A stretch of DNA of 64,000 nt. Origin: Streptomyces sp. BHT-5-2. Lineage in GTDB: Bacteria > Actinomycetota > Actinomycetes > Streptomycetales > Streptomycetaceae. The notes under the pieces are model-generated. The model was not told where the DNA came from and did no database searches. It saw only the letters and a program-made list of their open reading frames with translations. The position numbers and the translations under genes were made by a program. This document shows, piece after piece, positions 36,514 through 46,259 of this stretch (position 1 is its first letter; each line of letters starts with the position of its first letter). The stretch is from NCBI RefSeq assembly GCF_019774615.1, contig NZ_CP081497.1, positions 2,232,001 through 2,296,000 on the forward strand, given 5' to 3'.

Positions 36514-36670
36514 ATTTGACTTCCCATCATTTTTGCGCTGAGATCCGAACAGGCCGCCACATTCTCCGCCGATCCGCGTAGCGCAAGACGTGGATCGAGG
36601 TGACGCAACGACGCTAGCCGCCAGCACTGACAACGGGCCGAGCCAGCCAGTGCATAAGGGAGGAAGATGC
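36514..36670. promoter_or_regulatory. Divergent cas promoter region
   Basis: 157 bp separate the cas3 ATG (minus) from the cas5 ATG (plus). The cas3-proximal 40 bp are AT-rich for this genome (CATATTTGACTTCC, CATTTTTGCG), as expected of promoter DNA. AAGGGAGGAAG precedes cas5. A segment near 36588-36620 (GTGGATCGAGG then GACGCAACG) faintly recalls the 3' half of the CRISPR repeat. No activator site is identified. Confidence 0.5.
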
Positions 36671-37441
36671 ATGATTACGGGCCATAAACGGCAGCGCGAG
36701 GAGAGGGTCGATCGGCCGCTTCACGTGCAGGTGGAGGCATGGGGGCCGCTGGCCTGCTTCACCCGCCCAGAGCTCAAGGTCGAAAGGGTTTCCTACCCAG
36801 CCATGACCCCCTCGGCAGCGAGAGGGCTGCTGGAGGCGATCCTCTGGAAGCCGGAGATCACCTACCGGGTCGAGCGGATCGAACTGCTCAAGCCGGTGCA
36901 GTGGACCAGATTCCGGCGCAACGAAGTCAACAACTCGATCATCACCAAGAAGACTTACGAGGATCTTCGCGCCAACAACGGCTACCGCTACGACGTCGCC
37001 GAGGACCGCGGGCAGCGCGTCACCGTCGCACTGCGGGACGTCGCCTACCGCATCCACGCCACCATCAACGCCATCGACCGCCGCACGATGCCGTTGCCGA
37101 AGTACCGCGACCAGTTCGACCGCCGAGTCGAGCGCGGTGCCTGCTTCGAGCAACCCCACCTGGGATGCCGTGAGTTCACGGCATTTTTCGGTCCTCGCGG
37201 ATCAGCCGAGGAGGCCGGCGTCGTCACCGCTGCCGACCAGGCAGGGATTCCCCCGATCGACGAGATCGGGCTGATGCTCCACCACATCGAGTACCTGCCG
37301 AAGGGTCAGGAGCGCTACCACTGGTTCCGTGCCCGTCTGGAAAACGGCGTTCTCCACGTGCCACCTCGCCCGCTCGATTCCGCTCAGGTGGGCGGGATGC
37401 CCGGGGCCGAGGGCCGCGCCTCTGCCGAGGGGACGGCCTGA
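36671..37441 (+). CDS. cas5: Cas5 of type I-C (crRNA-processing endoribonuclease)
   Basis: In type I-C, Cas5 (Cas5c/Cas5d) replaces Cas6 as the nuclease that cuts repeat RNA and caps the 5' handle. The 256-residue product reads LHVQVEAWGPLACFTRPELK at the start, then SAARGLLEAILWKPEI, as expected for Cas5d N-terminal RRM folds. The ATG at 36671 lies behind AAGGGAGGAAG and is favoured over the longer frame from 36590. It is immediately followed by cas8c (1 bp gap). No cas6 exists in the window, in line with subtype I-C. Confidence 0.92.
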   Translation: MITGHKRQREERVDRPLHVQVEAWGPLACFTRPELKVERVSYPAMTPSAARGLLEAILWKPEITYRVERIELLKPVQWTRFRRNEVNNSIITKKTYEDLRANNGYRYDVAEDRGQRVTVALRDVAYRIHATINAIDRRTMPLPKYRDQFDRRVERGACFEQPHLGCREFTAFFGPRGSAEEAGVVTAADQAGIPPIDEIGLMLHHIEYLPKGQERYHWFRARLENGVLHVPPRPLDSAQVGGMPGAEGRASAEGTA

Positions 37442-37442
37442 C

Positions 37443-39278
37443 GTGCTGCTGCACAGCCTCGTCCAGCACGCCGACAGCCGCGAGGATGCCATCCCCGACT
37501 ACTACCAGCGACGCCTGGTCATGTGGCAGATCGATCTTTCCAGCACCGGCGACAGCGAGCCGCTGATCATCGATCTGCGCCCCAGCAAGGGGGAGAAGCC
37601 ACGGCAGGTCACCGCCCCCTACGGAGTCCGCTCCGGGAAGAACCCGCCGCCATTCCTGCTCGCCGACAGCGCGCTGTACGTCCTCGCCCACCCCGGCCTG
37701 GTGAAGCAGTCGGACGGAGAGAAGCTGCCGTCGACCAGCCCGAAGGACCTCACGAAGGCCCAGCAGCGTCACGCCACCTACCGCTCCATGGTGACCTCCT
37801 GGTGCGACGAACACCCCGACCTTCCCCAGGCCCGCACGCTGACCAAGTGGCTGGACAGCCACACGCCGGACCGCTGGCCGGAGGCGATGGACCAGGGGCA
37901 TCTCGTGGCCATCAGCGTGGACGGCGAATGGATCCACGACCTGCCGCAAGCCCAGCGCTGGTGGGCCGAGAAAGTCACGAGCGCCAAGAGCGGAAAGCCG
38001 GGCAAGAGCCAGGAAGGCATCTGCCTCGTCTGCGGAGAGACGGGATCGTTACTGAACACTCTCCCGGTTCCCATCAAGGGCCTTCCCAACTCCGGGATGA
38101 ACACGCAGCTGATCTGCCTCAACCAGCCCGCCCACTATCGGGCCGGCATCAAGCAGCTAGGCGCCACCCCCGTCTGCGTCCGCTGCGGAACCAAGGCCAC
38201 CACCGCCCTGAACACGCTGCTGGCCGACCCCGAGCACCGCACCTACGCCGGAGACTCAGCCATCGTGTGGTGGACCCGCGACCCCACCACCGAAACCGAC
38301 ATGTGGACCCTGGACAACCCAGACCCCACGGAGGTTGCCCAACTCGTCAACGGTCTCCGCCACCCCCGCAAGGGACGCGATGCGCTGGCCGCCCTCGATG
38401 AGGACGCCTTCCACGCCGTCACCTTGCGGGTAAACACCAACAGGGTCATCGTCGCCGACTGGATCACCATCCCCGTCCCCGAGCTCAAGCGGCGGCTGGG
38501 GACCTGGTTCGCCGACCAGCAGACCTGGGACGGCTGGAACAACACCTACGTCTACTGGTCAGTCTGGCGCCTCGCCTTGGCCGCCGCCCGCTGGGACAAG
38601 CGGAAAAGCAAGTACATCGACACCACCATCCCCGTGCATCTGCAAGCCGACCTCGCCAAAGCCGCACTCCACGGCACCCCGCTGCCTGCCCACGTCCTGC
38701 CGGTCCTCATGCAGCGCATCCGCGCCGACCACCACATCGACCGGCCTCGCATCGCGCTGCTGCGCCTCGCCCTGACCCGTACGACCACCCGCCACAAGGA
38801 GCTGAGCGTGCCCCAGCTGAACGCCACCTCGACCGAGCCCGGATACGTATGCGGACGGATCATGGCCATGCTCGAAGCGATCCAGCGCAAGGCCATGCCC
38901 AAGGTCAATACCACCATCACCGACAAGTACCTGACCACCGCTGTCGTCTCGCCCCGAGCCGTTCTCACCCGGCTCCGCATCGGCGCACATCCCCACCTGC
39001 GCACCGTCGCCCGCAAGAGCGAACCCGCGGCCAAGGCCATGGAAATCCGCATGCGGGAAGCCTTCGACCTGCTCGATGACCTCCCCGCCCACCTCAACGC
39101 CGAGCAGCAGGCCCTGTTCATCCTCGGCTACGAACATCAACGCGCCCACTCCGCACGCGCCGCAGCCGAAGCCATCAAGGCCCGCGAGGCCGGCAAGGAC
39201 CTCGCCGACGACCAGGTAGCGGACGCCCTCCCCGAAGCCACCGAGGACGCAAGCACAACACACAGCGCGCTCCGGTAA
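37443..39278 (+). CDS. cas8c: Cas8c (Csd1), large Cascade subunit
   Basis: The 611-residue type I-C large subunit recognises the PAM and recruits Cas3. It starts at GTG 37443 (MLLHSLVQHADSREDAIPDY, typical Csd1 N-terminus), one base after the cas5 stop. There is a zinc-finger-like cysteine pair CLVCGETG with a second CVRCG, and the C-terminal Csd1 region with YVCGRIMAMLEAIQRKA and FILGYEHQRA. The frame is open further upstream, but that part overlaps cas5. An internal start for the small subunit is listed separately. Confidence 0.93.
   Translation: MLLHSLVQHADSREDAIPDYYQRRLVMWQIDLSSTGDSEPLIIDLRPSKGEKPRQVTAPYGVRSGKNPPPFLLADSALYVLAHPGLVKQSDGEKLPSTSPKDLTKAQQRHATYRSMVTSWCDEHPDLPQARTLTKWLDSHTPDRWPEAMDQGHLVAISVDGEWIHDLPQAQRWWAEKVTSAKSGKPGKSQEGICLVCGETGSLLNTLPVPIKGLPNSGMNTQLICLNQPAHYRAGIKQLGATPVCVRCGTKATTALNTLLADPEHRTYAGDSAIVWWTRDPTTETDMWTLDNPDPTEVAQLVNGLRHPRKGRDALAALDEDAFHAVTLRVNTNRVIVADWITIPVPELKRRLGTWFADQQTWDGWNNTYVYWSVWRLALAAARWDKRKSKYIDTTIPVHLQADLAKAALHGTPLPAHVLPVLMQRIRADHHIDRPRIALLRLALTRTTTRHKELSVPQLNATSTEPGYVCGRIMAMLEAIQRKAMPKVNTTITDKYLTTAVVSPRAVLTRLRIGAHPHLRTVARKSEPAAKAMEIRMREAFDLLDDLPAHLNAEQQALFILGYEHQRAHSARAAAEAIKAREAGKDLADDQVADALPEATEDASTTHSALR
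38808..39278 (+). CDS. Candidate Cas11c small subunit, internal start in cas8c
   Basis: Type I-C systems are known to make the small subunit Cas11c from an internal start inside cas8c. Here AAGGAG (38796-38801), a 6-nt spacer and an in-frame GTG (38808) precede the C-terminal helical region and would yield 156 residues beginning MPQLNATSTEPGYVCG. A perfect ribosome site in the middle of a gene, in frame, at the boundary of the right domain is strong circumstantial support. Confidence 0.68.
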   Translation: MPQLNATSTEPGYVCGRIMAMLEAIQRKAMPKVNTTITDKYLTTAVVSPRAVLTRLRIGAHPHLRTVARKSEPAAKAMEIRMREAFDLLDDLPAHLNAEQQALFILGYEHQRAHSARAAAEAIKAREAGKDLADDQVADALPEATEDASTTHSALR

Positions 39279-39333
39279 GCGCCCAACAGCCCACAACCAC
39301 ACAACCAAACCTGGAAGGACACCCAGCACAGTC

Positions 39334-40203
39334 ATGACCGACGCACATCTGGACCCCACCCGCAAGCACGACTACGTCTTCCTCATCGACGTCAAGGACG
39401 GCAATCCCAACGGCGACCCTGATGCCGGCGGCATGCCCCGCATCGACCCCATCACCAGCCAGGGCCTCATCACCGACGTCGCCCTCAAGCGAAAGATCCG
39501 CAACACCATCACTCTCGCCCACCAAGGGCAGCCTGGCTTCGAGATGTACGTCGAGGAAGGCGTCGCCCTCAACCCGCAAATCCAGCGCGCCTACCACGAA
39601 GGCGGAGCCAAGGAAGGCAACACCGCCAGCGCCCAGGAGTGGATGATCCGCAACTTCTACGACGTGCGCCTGTTCGGCGCCGTCATGTCCGTCGGTGACC
39701 AGAAGAAGCACGCCGGAAAGGCCCGCGGCCCCATGCAGCTCACCTTCTCCCGCTCCATCGACCCCATCACCCCCCTCGAGGCCGGCATCACCCGCGTCGC
39801 CCCGAACAAGCCCGAAGACCTCGCCAACGGCAAGGTCACCGAAATGGGCAACAAACACTACGTCCCCTACGGCCTCTACCGCGGCCACGGCTTCTACTCC
39901 GGAGCCCTCGGCACCAAGGCACACGTCACCTCGGAAGACCTGGCCGCCTACTGGCAAGCCATGACCATGATGTTCGACCACGACCGAGCCGCCTCCCGAG
40001 GCGAAATGGCCATCCGCGGCCTGTACATCTTCTCCCACGACAACTCGTACGGGCGGGCACCCGCCCACAAACTCTTCGACCGGATCCGCATCAAGCCACT
40101 GGGCCACAGCGAAGCACGATCCTGGGACGACTACGCCGACCAGATCGACATCGACGAAGACACCATGTCCGAAGGCGTGGCCCTCACCCGCCTCGTCGGC
40201 TGA
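39334..40203 (+). CDS. cas7: Cas7 of type I-C (Csd2), Cascade backbone
   Basis: Cas7 polymerises along the crRNA to form the Cascade backbone. The 289-residue product starts with the Csd2 signature YVFLIDVKDGNPNGDPD, followed by TDVALKRKIRNTI. ATG 39334 is 55 bp after cas8c. It is the last cas gene on this arm: no cas4, cas1 or cas2 follows, and repeat sequence begins right behind its stop codon. Confidence 0.94.
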   Translation: MTDAHLDPTRKHDYVFLIDVKDGNPNGDPDAGGMPRIDPITSQGLITDVALKRKIRNTITLAHQGQPGFEMYVEEGVALNPQIQRAYHEGGAKEGNTASAQEWMIRNFYDVRLFGAVMSVGDQKKHAGKARGPMQLTFSRSIDPITPLEAGITRVAPNKPEDLANGKVTEMGNKHYVPYGLYRGHGFYSGALGTKAHVTSEDLAAYWQAMTMMFDHDRAASRGEMAIRGLYIFSHDNSYGRAPAHKLFDRIRIKPLGHSEARSWDDYADQIDIDEDTMSEGVALTRLVG

Positions 40204-40222
40204 CGGCGACCCAGGAACGCAA
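40204..40222 (+). repeat. Half CRISPR repeat directly after the cas7 stop
   Basis: GGCGACCCAGGAACGCAAC differs at two positions from the 3' half of the consensus repeat (GGCGACC-AGG-TCGCAAC). It touches the cas7 stop codon, and a 35-nt spacer-sized gap separates it from the first full repeat at 40258. It leaves no room for a normal leader. Confidence 0.65.
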
Positions 40223-40257
40223 CACTTGCCGTATCGGCAACGACCGCACCGTCTCAC

Positions 40258-43200
40258 GTGGCGGCCGCTCGTCAGGGTGGCCGAGGATCGCAACCGCCCC
40301 GTCCTGGGCAAGCCGGTGCCCATGGGACGGGAGTCGCGGTCACCCTCCAGGGCGACCGTGGATCGCAACGCATGCATATTGGAATCGGCCCGGGTCTGCG
40401 TTCCGATGGTGGCGGTCGTCCGCCGAGGCGGCCGTGGATCGCAACAGCTTGACGATGTTGTCGACGGGGAGCGGACTGGGCGTGGCGGTCGTCCGCCAGG
40501 GCGACCGTGGATCGCAACGGCCTGGCGCTGCGCCGCTACTGGGAGGCCCAGCACGTGGCGGACGTCCTCCAGGACGACCGAGGATCGCAACCGCTCTTCG
40601 CTGAGCCTCACGCAACCGCTCTGCCGCGGACATCCTTACCCTGCAGCCGGTAGTGGCGGTCGTTCTTCGGGGCGACCGTGGTTCGCAACTGGACTGAGGG
40701 CCACGAGGTGGGGAAGGCGTTCGACAGTGGCAGTCGTCCTCCGGGGCGACCGAGGATCGCAACATGGCGGCGATGCCGATCGGTGCGGCCTGGGTCATCG
40801 TGGCGGTTGGTCTCCGGGCGACCGTGGATCGCAACTATCTGAACAAAATTCAGGAAGACGCTGACGGCTGGAGTGGCGGTCATCCTCTAGGGCGACCATG
40901 GATCGCAGCTCGTGCACCGTGCACCGGTCGTGCCGTCCTCGGCACGTGGCGGTTGTCCTCCGGGGCGACCGTGGATCGCAACGACCAGATCGCGCCGAGC
41001 CTGCAATCGGCGTTCGCCGCGAGTGGCGGTCGTCCTCCGGGCGACCAATGGGTCGCAACGGCGACGGGTTGCCCAGTGGCAACATGATCGTCATGGCTGG
41101 CGGTCGTCCTCCAGAGCGGCCGTGGATCGCAACGGTGGCTCACTCCGCGAGATCAACGCCGGAGCCCTGTGGCGGTCGCCCTCCGGGCGGCCGAGGATCG
41201 CAACGAATGGCCATATGACCACCTCGTCGGTCACAGCGTCATGTGGCGGTCGTCCCCTGGATGGCCGAGGATCGCAACAACACATCGCTTACGCGCTTGC
41301 TCAGCACGACAAGTGGGTGGCGGTCGCCCTTCCGGGCAGCTGAGGATCGCAAGGATCTGTCCGCCGCGCTGCATGACGTCTTGCTTATGTGCCGGTCGCC
41401 CTCCGCCTATGGCACCTTCGAGCGCGAATGCGACGTGGCGTTTGTCCTCCCGGGCGGTCGAGGATCGCAACGTTAACCACATCGCAGTCGACGAGCGGAT
41501 CAAGTCGTGGCAGTCACCCTCCGGGGAGACTGAGGATCGCAACCGCCTAACCGCCCTCAGGTGGCCCGGATCCGGGCAGTGGCGGTCGCCCTACCGGGGC
41601 GAACTGTGAATCGTAACGTGCACTCAGGGGAGGCCCAGAAATGTCGGTGACAGGTGGCGGTCGCCTTCCGGGGTGGCCGGGGATCGCAACCGCTTCGCGC
41701 TCTTCCACACGATGACAGCGACGATGGTGGCGGTCGCTCTCCGGGGCGACCGTGGATCGCAACTGGACGCAGCTGCTCGCTCGCCTCAGCGTCCCCAGCG
41801 CGTGCTGGTCGCCCTTCGGGCGGCCGTGGATAGCAACGGCATCCTCGCCGCCTGTAGGGTCGAGGCCGACCTGTGGCAGCCGTCCCCGGAGCGCGTCCGT
41901 GGATCGCGACTCGATGTCGCTCCCGCGGAAGGCCAGGGTAGCCTGTGGCTGTTGCCCTCCGGGGCGGTCGAGGATCGTAACCGCTTGGTGGTCGAGCTGT
42001 TTTCGGCCCTCAAGGGTGGCGGTCGTCCTCCAGGGCGACCGCGAATCGCAACTCCGACAACTGGTGTTCTACTGTCCCCGATGCCACTCGGGGAGGCGGT
42101 TGCCCCGGGGCGGCCGGGGATCGCAACGACGACGTCATGGCTTCCGCCTCGCGGCTTCTGAGCCGTGGCAGTCGCCCCCGGGCAGATGAGGATCGCAACC
42201 GTCGCTGGCCGAGCGTCTCGCCTGCCGTGGCGGTCGTCGCCTGGGATGACCGTGGATAGCAACCAGCCGTAGACGATGGCGGTGAAGGTGAGGCAGCGCC
42301 ACGGCAGTGCCCCTGGGGCAGCCGAGGGTCGCAACTCAAACGGCTTGAGGTAGCGCAGCGTCAGCTTATCGGTGTGGCGGTCGTCCTCCGGGACGACCGC
42401 GGACCGCAACCGAATCGGGGTGCGGCGTATGTCCAAGATGACTTTGGGTGGCGGTCGCCCCCAGGGGCGGCCGAGGATCGCAACCGGGCCCGAGGCGCTA
42501 CTACCCTCGATGCGCTGGCATACCGGTGGCGGTCGCCCTCCAAGGCGGCCGAGAATCGCAACATCTCCCGAGGGTGCGGGAACGTTGGTAGCCGACGCAT
42601 TGCGGTCGTCCCCCGGGATGGCCGAGGATCGCAATGCGCAACTCCGTGAACACGCGGAGGCGCACGGCCACGTGGCGGTCGTCCCCCGGGGCGGCCGAGG
42701 ATTGCAAGATCGCTTGGGGTCGTGGGGGAGGTTGTGACCAGGTGGTGGTCGTCCTTCGGAGCGACCATGGATCGCAACGCCACAGCTTTGAGCCGCAGCA
42801 CCAGGACCAAGATGTGGTGGTCCGTTCCGGAGCGACCGTGGGACGCAGCTTCGCCCCGCCCTTGTTGTTGGCGATCGCGGCACGTGTGGCAGTCGCCTCC
42901 AGGACGGCCGTGGACCGCAACAGCGATTCCTAGTCGGATGCCCACCAGGCAGGTGGGTAGCGGTCACCTCCCAGGCTGCCGTGGGTCGCAACTGCAAGGG
43001 ACAAGCAGCCAAGGTGCTCGCCGCGCTCGTGGCGGTCACCCCTCGGAGCGCCTGAGGGTCACCACGTCGAGAGCGGGGACCTGGTCGTGAAGTTCGCCCT
43101 CGTGGCGGTCACCCTCCGTGGCGGCCAGGAATCGCAACGGATCGGGTCGAAAGACCGGCCACTCGCACCGGTGGCGGTCTTCCCCCGGACGGCCGTGGAT

Positions 43201-43728
43201 TGCAACTTCGCCATCGGGCTGATCACCCGCCCGCTTGGCAAGTGGCACTCGCTTTCCGGGACAGCCGAGGATCGCAATGTCCCTCGCGTGCACACCGCCC
43301 AGGGCACGGTGCGGGTGGCGGTCGCCCTCCGGGACGACCGGGGATCGCAACAGCGACAACATGCTGTCACCTGAGGGGCGCACGATCATGTGGCGGTCGT
43401 CCTTCGGGGTGGCCGGGGATCGCAAGAGTCCAGGCCCAGGCCGGAGAACGCTGCCGCCCAAGTGGCGGTCCCCCCGGGGGCCGGGGATCGTAATAAGGGC
43501 ATCTGGTGGATCGTTGGCCGGTTGGCAGCCGCCCTCCGCCGCCGCTGGGGACAGCCCAACCCAGCGGCTGAAGATTGCAATGCCGTGCTCGGTGGACGAG
43601 AATACGTAGGACACATGGCAGTGGCGGTTGCCCCTGAGCCGGCCGAAGATCACAACCCTTGCATTGCCGAGTACTGGTTCGGCGCTGGCCTGGTGGCGGT
43701 CGCTCTCGGGGCGGGCAGGGGATCGCAC
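40258..43728 (+). CRISPR. CRISPR array 2, main part (about 48 repeats)
   Basis: Repeats of 36-37 bp every 71-74 bp, starting GTGGCGGTCG and ending GGATCGCAAC, around an inner quasi-palindrome (GTCGCCC ... GGGCGAC). Examples start at 40258, 40333, 40409, 40482, 40555, 40727, 40946, 41507, 41654, 41727, 42016, 42374, 42448, 42526, 42742, 43102, 43315 and 43390. Spacers are about 35-38 nt. The 3' end of the repeat fits the usual crRNA handle side, so transcription is rightward from cas7. Individual repeats vary a lot; units at 41389 and 43521 are broken. Repeats are worst toward the right, marking the old, trailing end. Confidence 0.97.
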
Positions 43729-43798
43729 CGCCTGATGCTGTCTCCTCCATAGCTGCGCTCGCGTGCGCGTGGGGTCGCCTGTCAGCGTGCGAGCCGAA

Positions 43799-45539
43799 GT
43801 GGCTCTGGCAAGATTTTCGTAGCCGGAGATCATCTCGGTGACACGGTGGGCCGGTCCGCATAGCGGGCAGCCTGTGGCTGTGCTCTGTTGAACTGGCAAG
43901 CCTGTTACCGCAGTTGGTCAATGTGCTGGTGGTCTCGGTCGATGTCTCCGATGTTGTCGTGGCGGTCCGCGCCCGCACGAGGTCCGGTGTTCCAGCGGAA
44001 TGTACCGGATGCGGCAAGAACAGCGCGTGGCGCCACAGCCGCTATGTACGGCGCCTCGCCGACGTCATTCTGGGAGGTCGGCCTCTGCGCATCGACTTGT
44101 CCGTACGCCGCCTGTACTGCGAAAACCCGACTTGCCCGAAAGTGACCTTCGCCGAGCAGGTGCCAGGGCTGACCGTGCGTTACCAGCGGCGCACACCACA
44201 GTTGCAGCGCCTGGTAGAGGCCGTCGGTGTGGTGCTGGCCGGCCGGGGTGGTGCCCGGATGCTGCGGATCCTGAACGTCACGCTCTCGCGGTGCACCGTT
44301 CTGTCTCAGCTGATGCGGGTGCCGCTTCCGCCACTGGAGGCACCCCGGGTGCTGGGGGTGGATGACTTCGCGCTCTACGGTGGCATCTACGGAACCCTCC
44401 TGGTCGACGCAACCACCCGGCTCCCGCTCACACTCTGGGAGGGACGCGACGCGGAACAGCTCAGCCAGTGGCTCCGCAAGCACCCAGGTGTCGAGGTCGC
44501 CTGCCGCGACGGCTCCCTCACCTACCGGCAGGGCATCACAGTTGGTGCCCCCGACGCAGTGCAGGTCAGCGACCTTTTCCACCTCTGGCAGGGACTCTCC
44601 CGCCGCGTCCAGGACATCGCCTCCACCCACCGCGGCTGCCTTCCCGCAGCACTGCCCCCGGTTAGCGCGACCGACACCGCCCCGGTCGAGGAGACTGCCG
44701 AGGACGCCGCGGCGGACACCCGGGCCGGGCGCCATGCCCGAAGGTTGTTCGAGGCCGTACATGCGTTGACCCACACCGGCCGGAGCCACAGCTCCGTGGC
44801 CCGGGAGCTCGGCCTGGACCGCCGCACGGTGCGCAAGTACGCCCGAGCCCGCACCTGGCAGGAAGTGATGCGCCGCCCGCCCCTCAAGTCCTCCACCCTG
44901 GACCCCTACCGCGGCTACCTGCAACAACGCTGGGACGAGGGCGAACACAACGCGATGGTTCTCCACGAGGAACTCCGCAACAAGGGCTACCTCGGGCACT
45001 ACAGCGCGTGAAGATGGCCCTCGCACCCCTGCGACGCGGGCTGCCTCTGGACCACCCCCGCGAACGTCTACCGTCCCCGCGCGAAGCCGCCCGCTGGATC
45101 ACCACCCACCCGGGCCGCCGCAGCCTACACATCAACGACCGCCTGCCCCGGCTCCTCGATCACTGCCCTGAGCTCAGGCACACCCACGACCTGGTCCGTC
45201 AGTTCGCCAGCATGCTCGACAACCGCGACGCCACACCCCTTCCGGGCTGGCTCGACGCCCTCGCAACCAGCGGATTGGCCCCTCTCGCCGGCCTCGCTGG
45301 AGCCCTGCGCGAAGACCAACAGGCCGTCGCCCAGGGAATCACCACCCCATACAATTCCGGAGTCAACGAAGGCCGTATTACCGATGTCAAGCTGCAGAAA
45401 CGCCTCATGGCTGGCCGCGCCGGCGTCCCACTCCTCCGCCACCGCGTCGTCCTGATCGCCCACCTCCGCCGACGCTATGCGGACCGGCCCACCGTGTCAC
45501 CGAGATGATCTCCGGCTACGAAAATCTTGCCAGAGCCAC
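43799..45539 (+). mobile_element. ISL3-family insertion sequence inside CRISPR array 2
   Basis: A 1741-bp element whose two ends are perfect inverted repeats of 67 bp: 43799-43865 (GTGGCTCTGGCAAG...) and 45473-45539. It carries an ISL3 transposase in two overlapping frames. No matching direct duplication is visible at the junctions (left flank GAGCCGAA, right flank GTTCACGT). It interrupts the degenerate end of array 2, with repeats on both sides. Confidence 0.88.
43914..45508 (+). pseudogene. ISL3 transposase, split by a frameshift
   Basis: Frame one (43914-45011, 365 codons) has the ISL3 zinc finger (CTGCGKNSAWRHS with CENPTCP), then VLGVDDFALYGG and DLFHLWQGL of the DDE core. It stops after GYLGHYSA. 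Frame two (45008-45508) continues with LAPLRRGL and YNSGVNEGRITDVKLQKRLM, the C-terminal end. The frames overlap by 4 bp with a -1 shift at about 45008. Normal ISL3 transposases are one chain, so this is either a disabling 1-nt change or, less likely, programmed frameshifting. Confidence 0.8.
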
Positions 45540-45551
45540 GTTCACGTGTAC

Positions 45552-45806
45552 GCCGACATCGCCCTCCGGGGCGGACGAGGATCGCAACTTTGGCGCCCTC
45601 ACCTCCGGCTTTCAGCACCCTACCGGCGGCGACGGTCCTCCAAAGCGACCGGGGATTGCAAGGGTCAACACCAACCGTGGGGCTGCTGTGGTGTTGGCGG
45701 GTGGCGGTCGCCCTTCGGGGAGTCCGGGAAACGCAAGTCGTGTTCGACCGCGAAATTCGTGCGGCCGTCCAGTGGCGGTCGTCTTGGACGGCAAAGGACG
45801 ACAAAG
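45552..45806 (+). CRISPR. CRISPR array 2, trailing fragment beyond the IS (4 repeats)
   Basis: Four repeats continue after the ISL3 element, starting near 45552 (CCCTCCGGGGCGGACGAGG then ATCGCAAC), 45626, 45701 and 45772. The last is hardly recognisable (GTGGCGGTCG then ACGACAAAG). Orientation and spacing match array 2, so the IS split one array. This is the leader-distal end. Confidence 0.85.
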
Positions 45807-46259
45807 CTACTCAGGCGCCTCCGATGGCCGCACACCTATGGGACTTTCAGGGACTTTCAGCTCTGTCAGAGGGACTTTCGGCCGCGTGAGGGGGCAAGCG
45901 CTTGAAAGACCAGAAAGGGCCTCCGGCACAGGTCAGGACCCCTTTCCAAGGTGAAGTCCCAGGTAGGGGCGGACGAGTCGGCCTATACGCCGGGGGCAGC
46001 CTCCGTAGCCACAATGCGGGTGAGGCCGTGGCTGCGGGCGCCAGCCGCGTTCAGCCCAGCCTTGAGAATCCGGTGCTCGTGCGCGGCATCAGTGCCGCCC
46101 TACCTCGGGCTCCGCGGTGTGGACGGACAGGGGGACTCCCTGACGGTAGGGAGGCCTGCAGCGCCTGGCCGCCGGCGCGAGTCCTGCCCAAAACGAGAAC
46201 CTGCGGCTTATGGTTTTGGGAGCGATTGAGGTCGAGGCGTGCTGGCCTGGCGGTTGAGC
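45807..46259. other. Gap after the CRISPR array, no gene seen
   Basis: Contains a short direct repeat (GGGACTTTCAG twice and GGGACTTTCGG at about 45840-45888). No credible coding frame or RNA was found. Confidence 0.5.

Noticed and set aside
40204..40257. CRISPR leader between cas7 and array 2
   Set aside because: Only 54 bp, GC-rich, and it contains half a repeat; not a leader.
41786..43039. 417-codon minus-strand frame and several others between 40.2 and 43.9 kb
   Set aside because: They run through CRISPR repeats and translate the repeat over and over; not genes.
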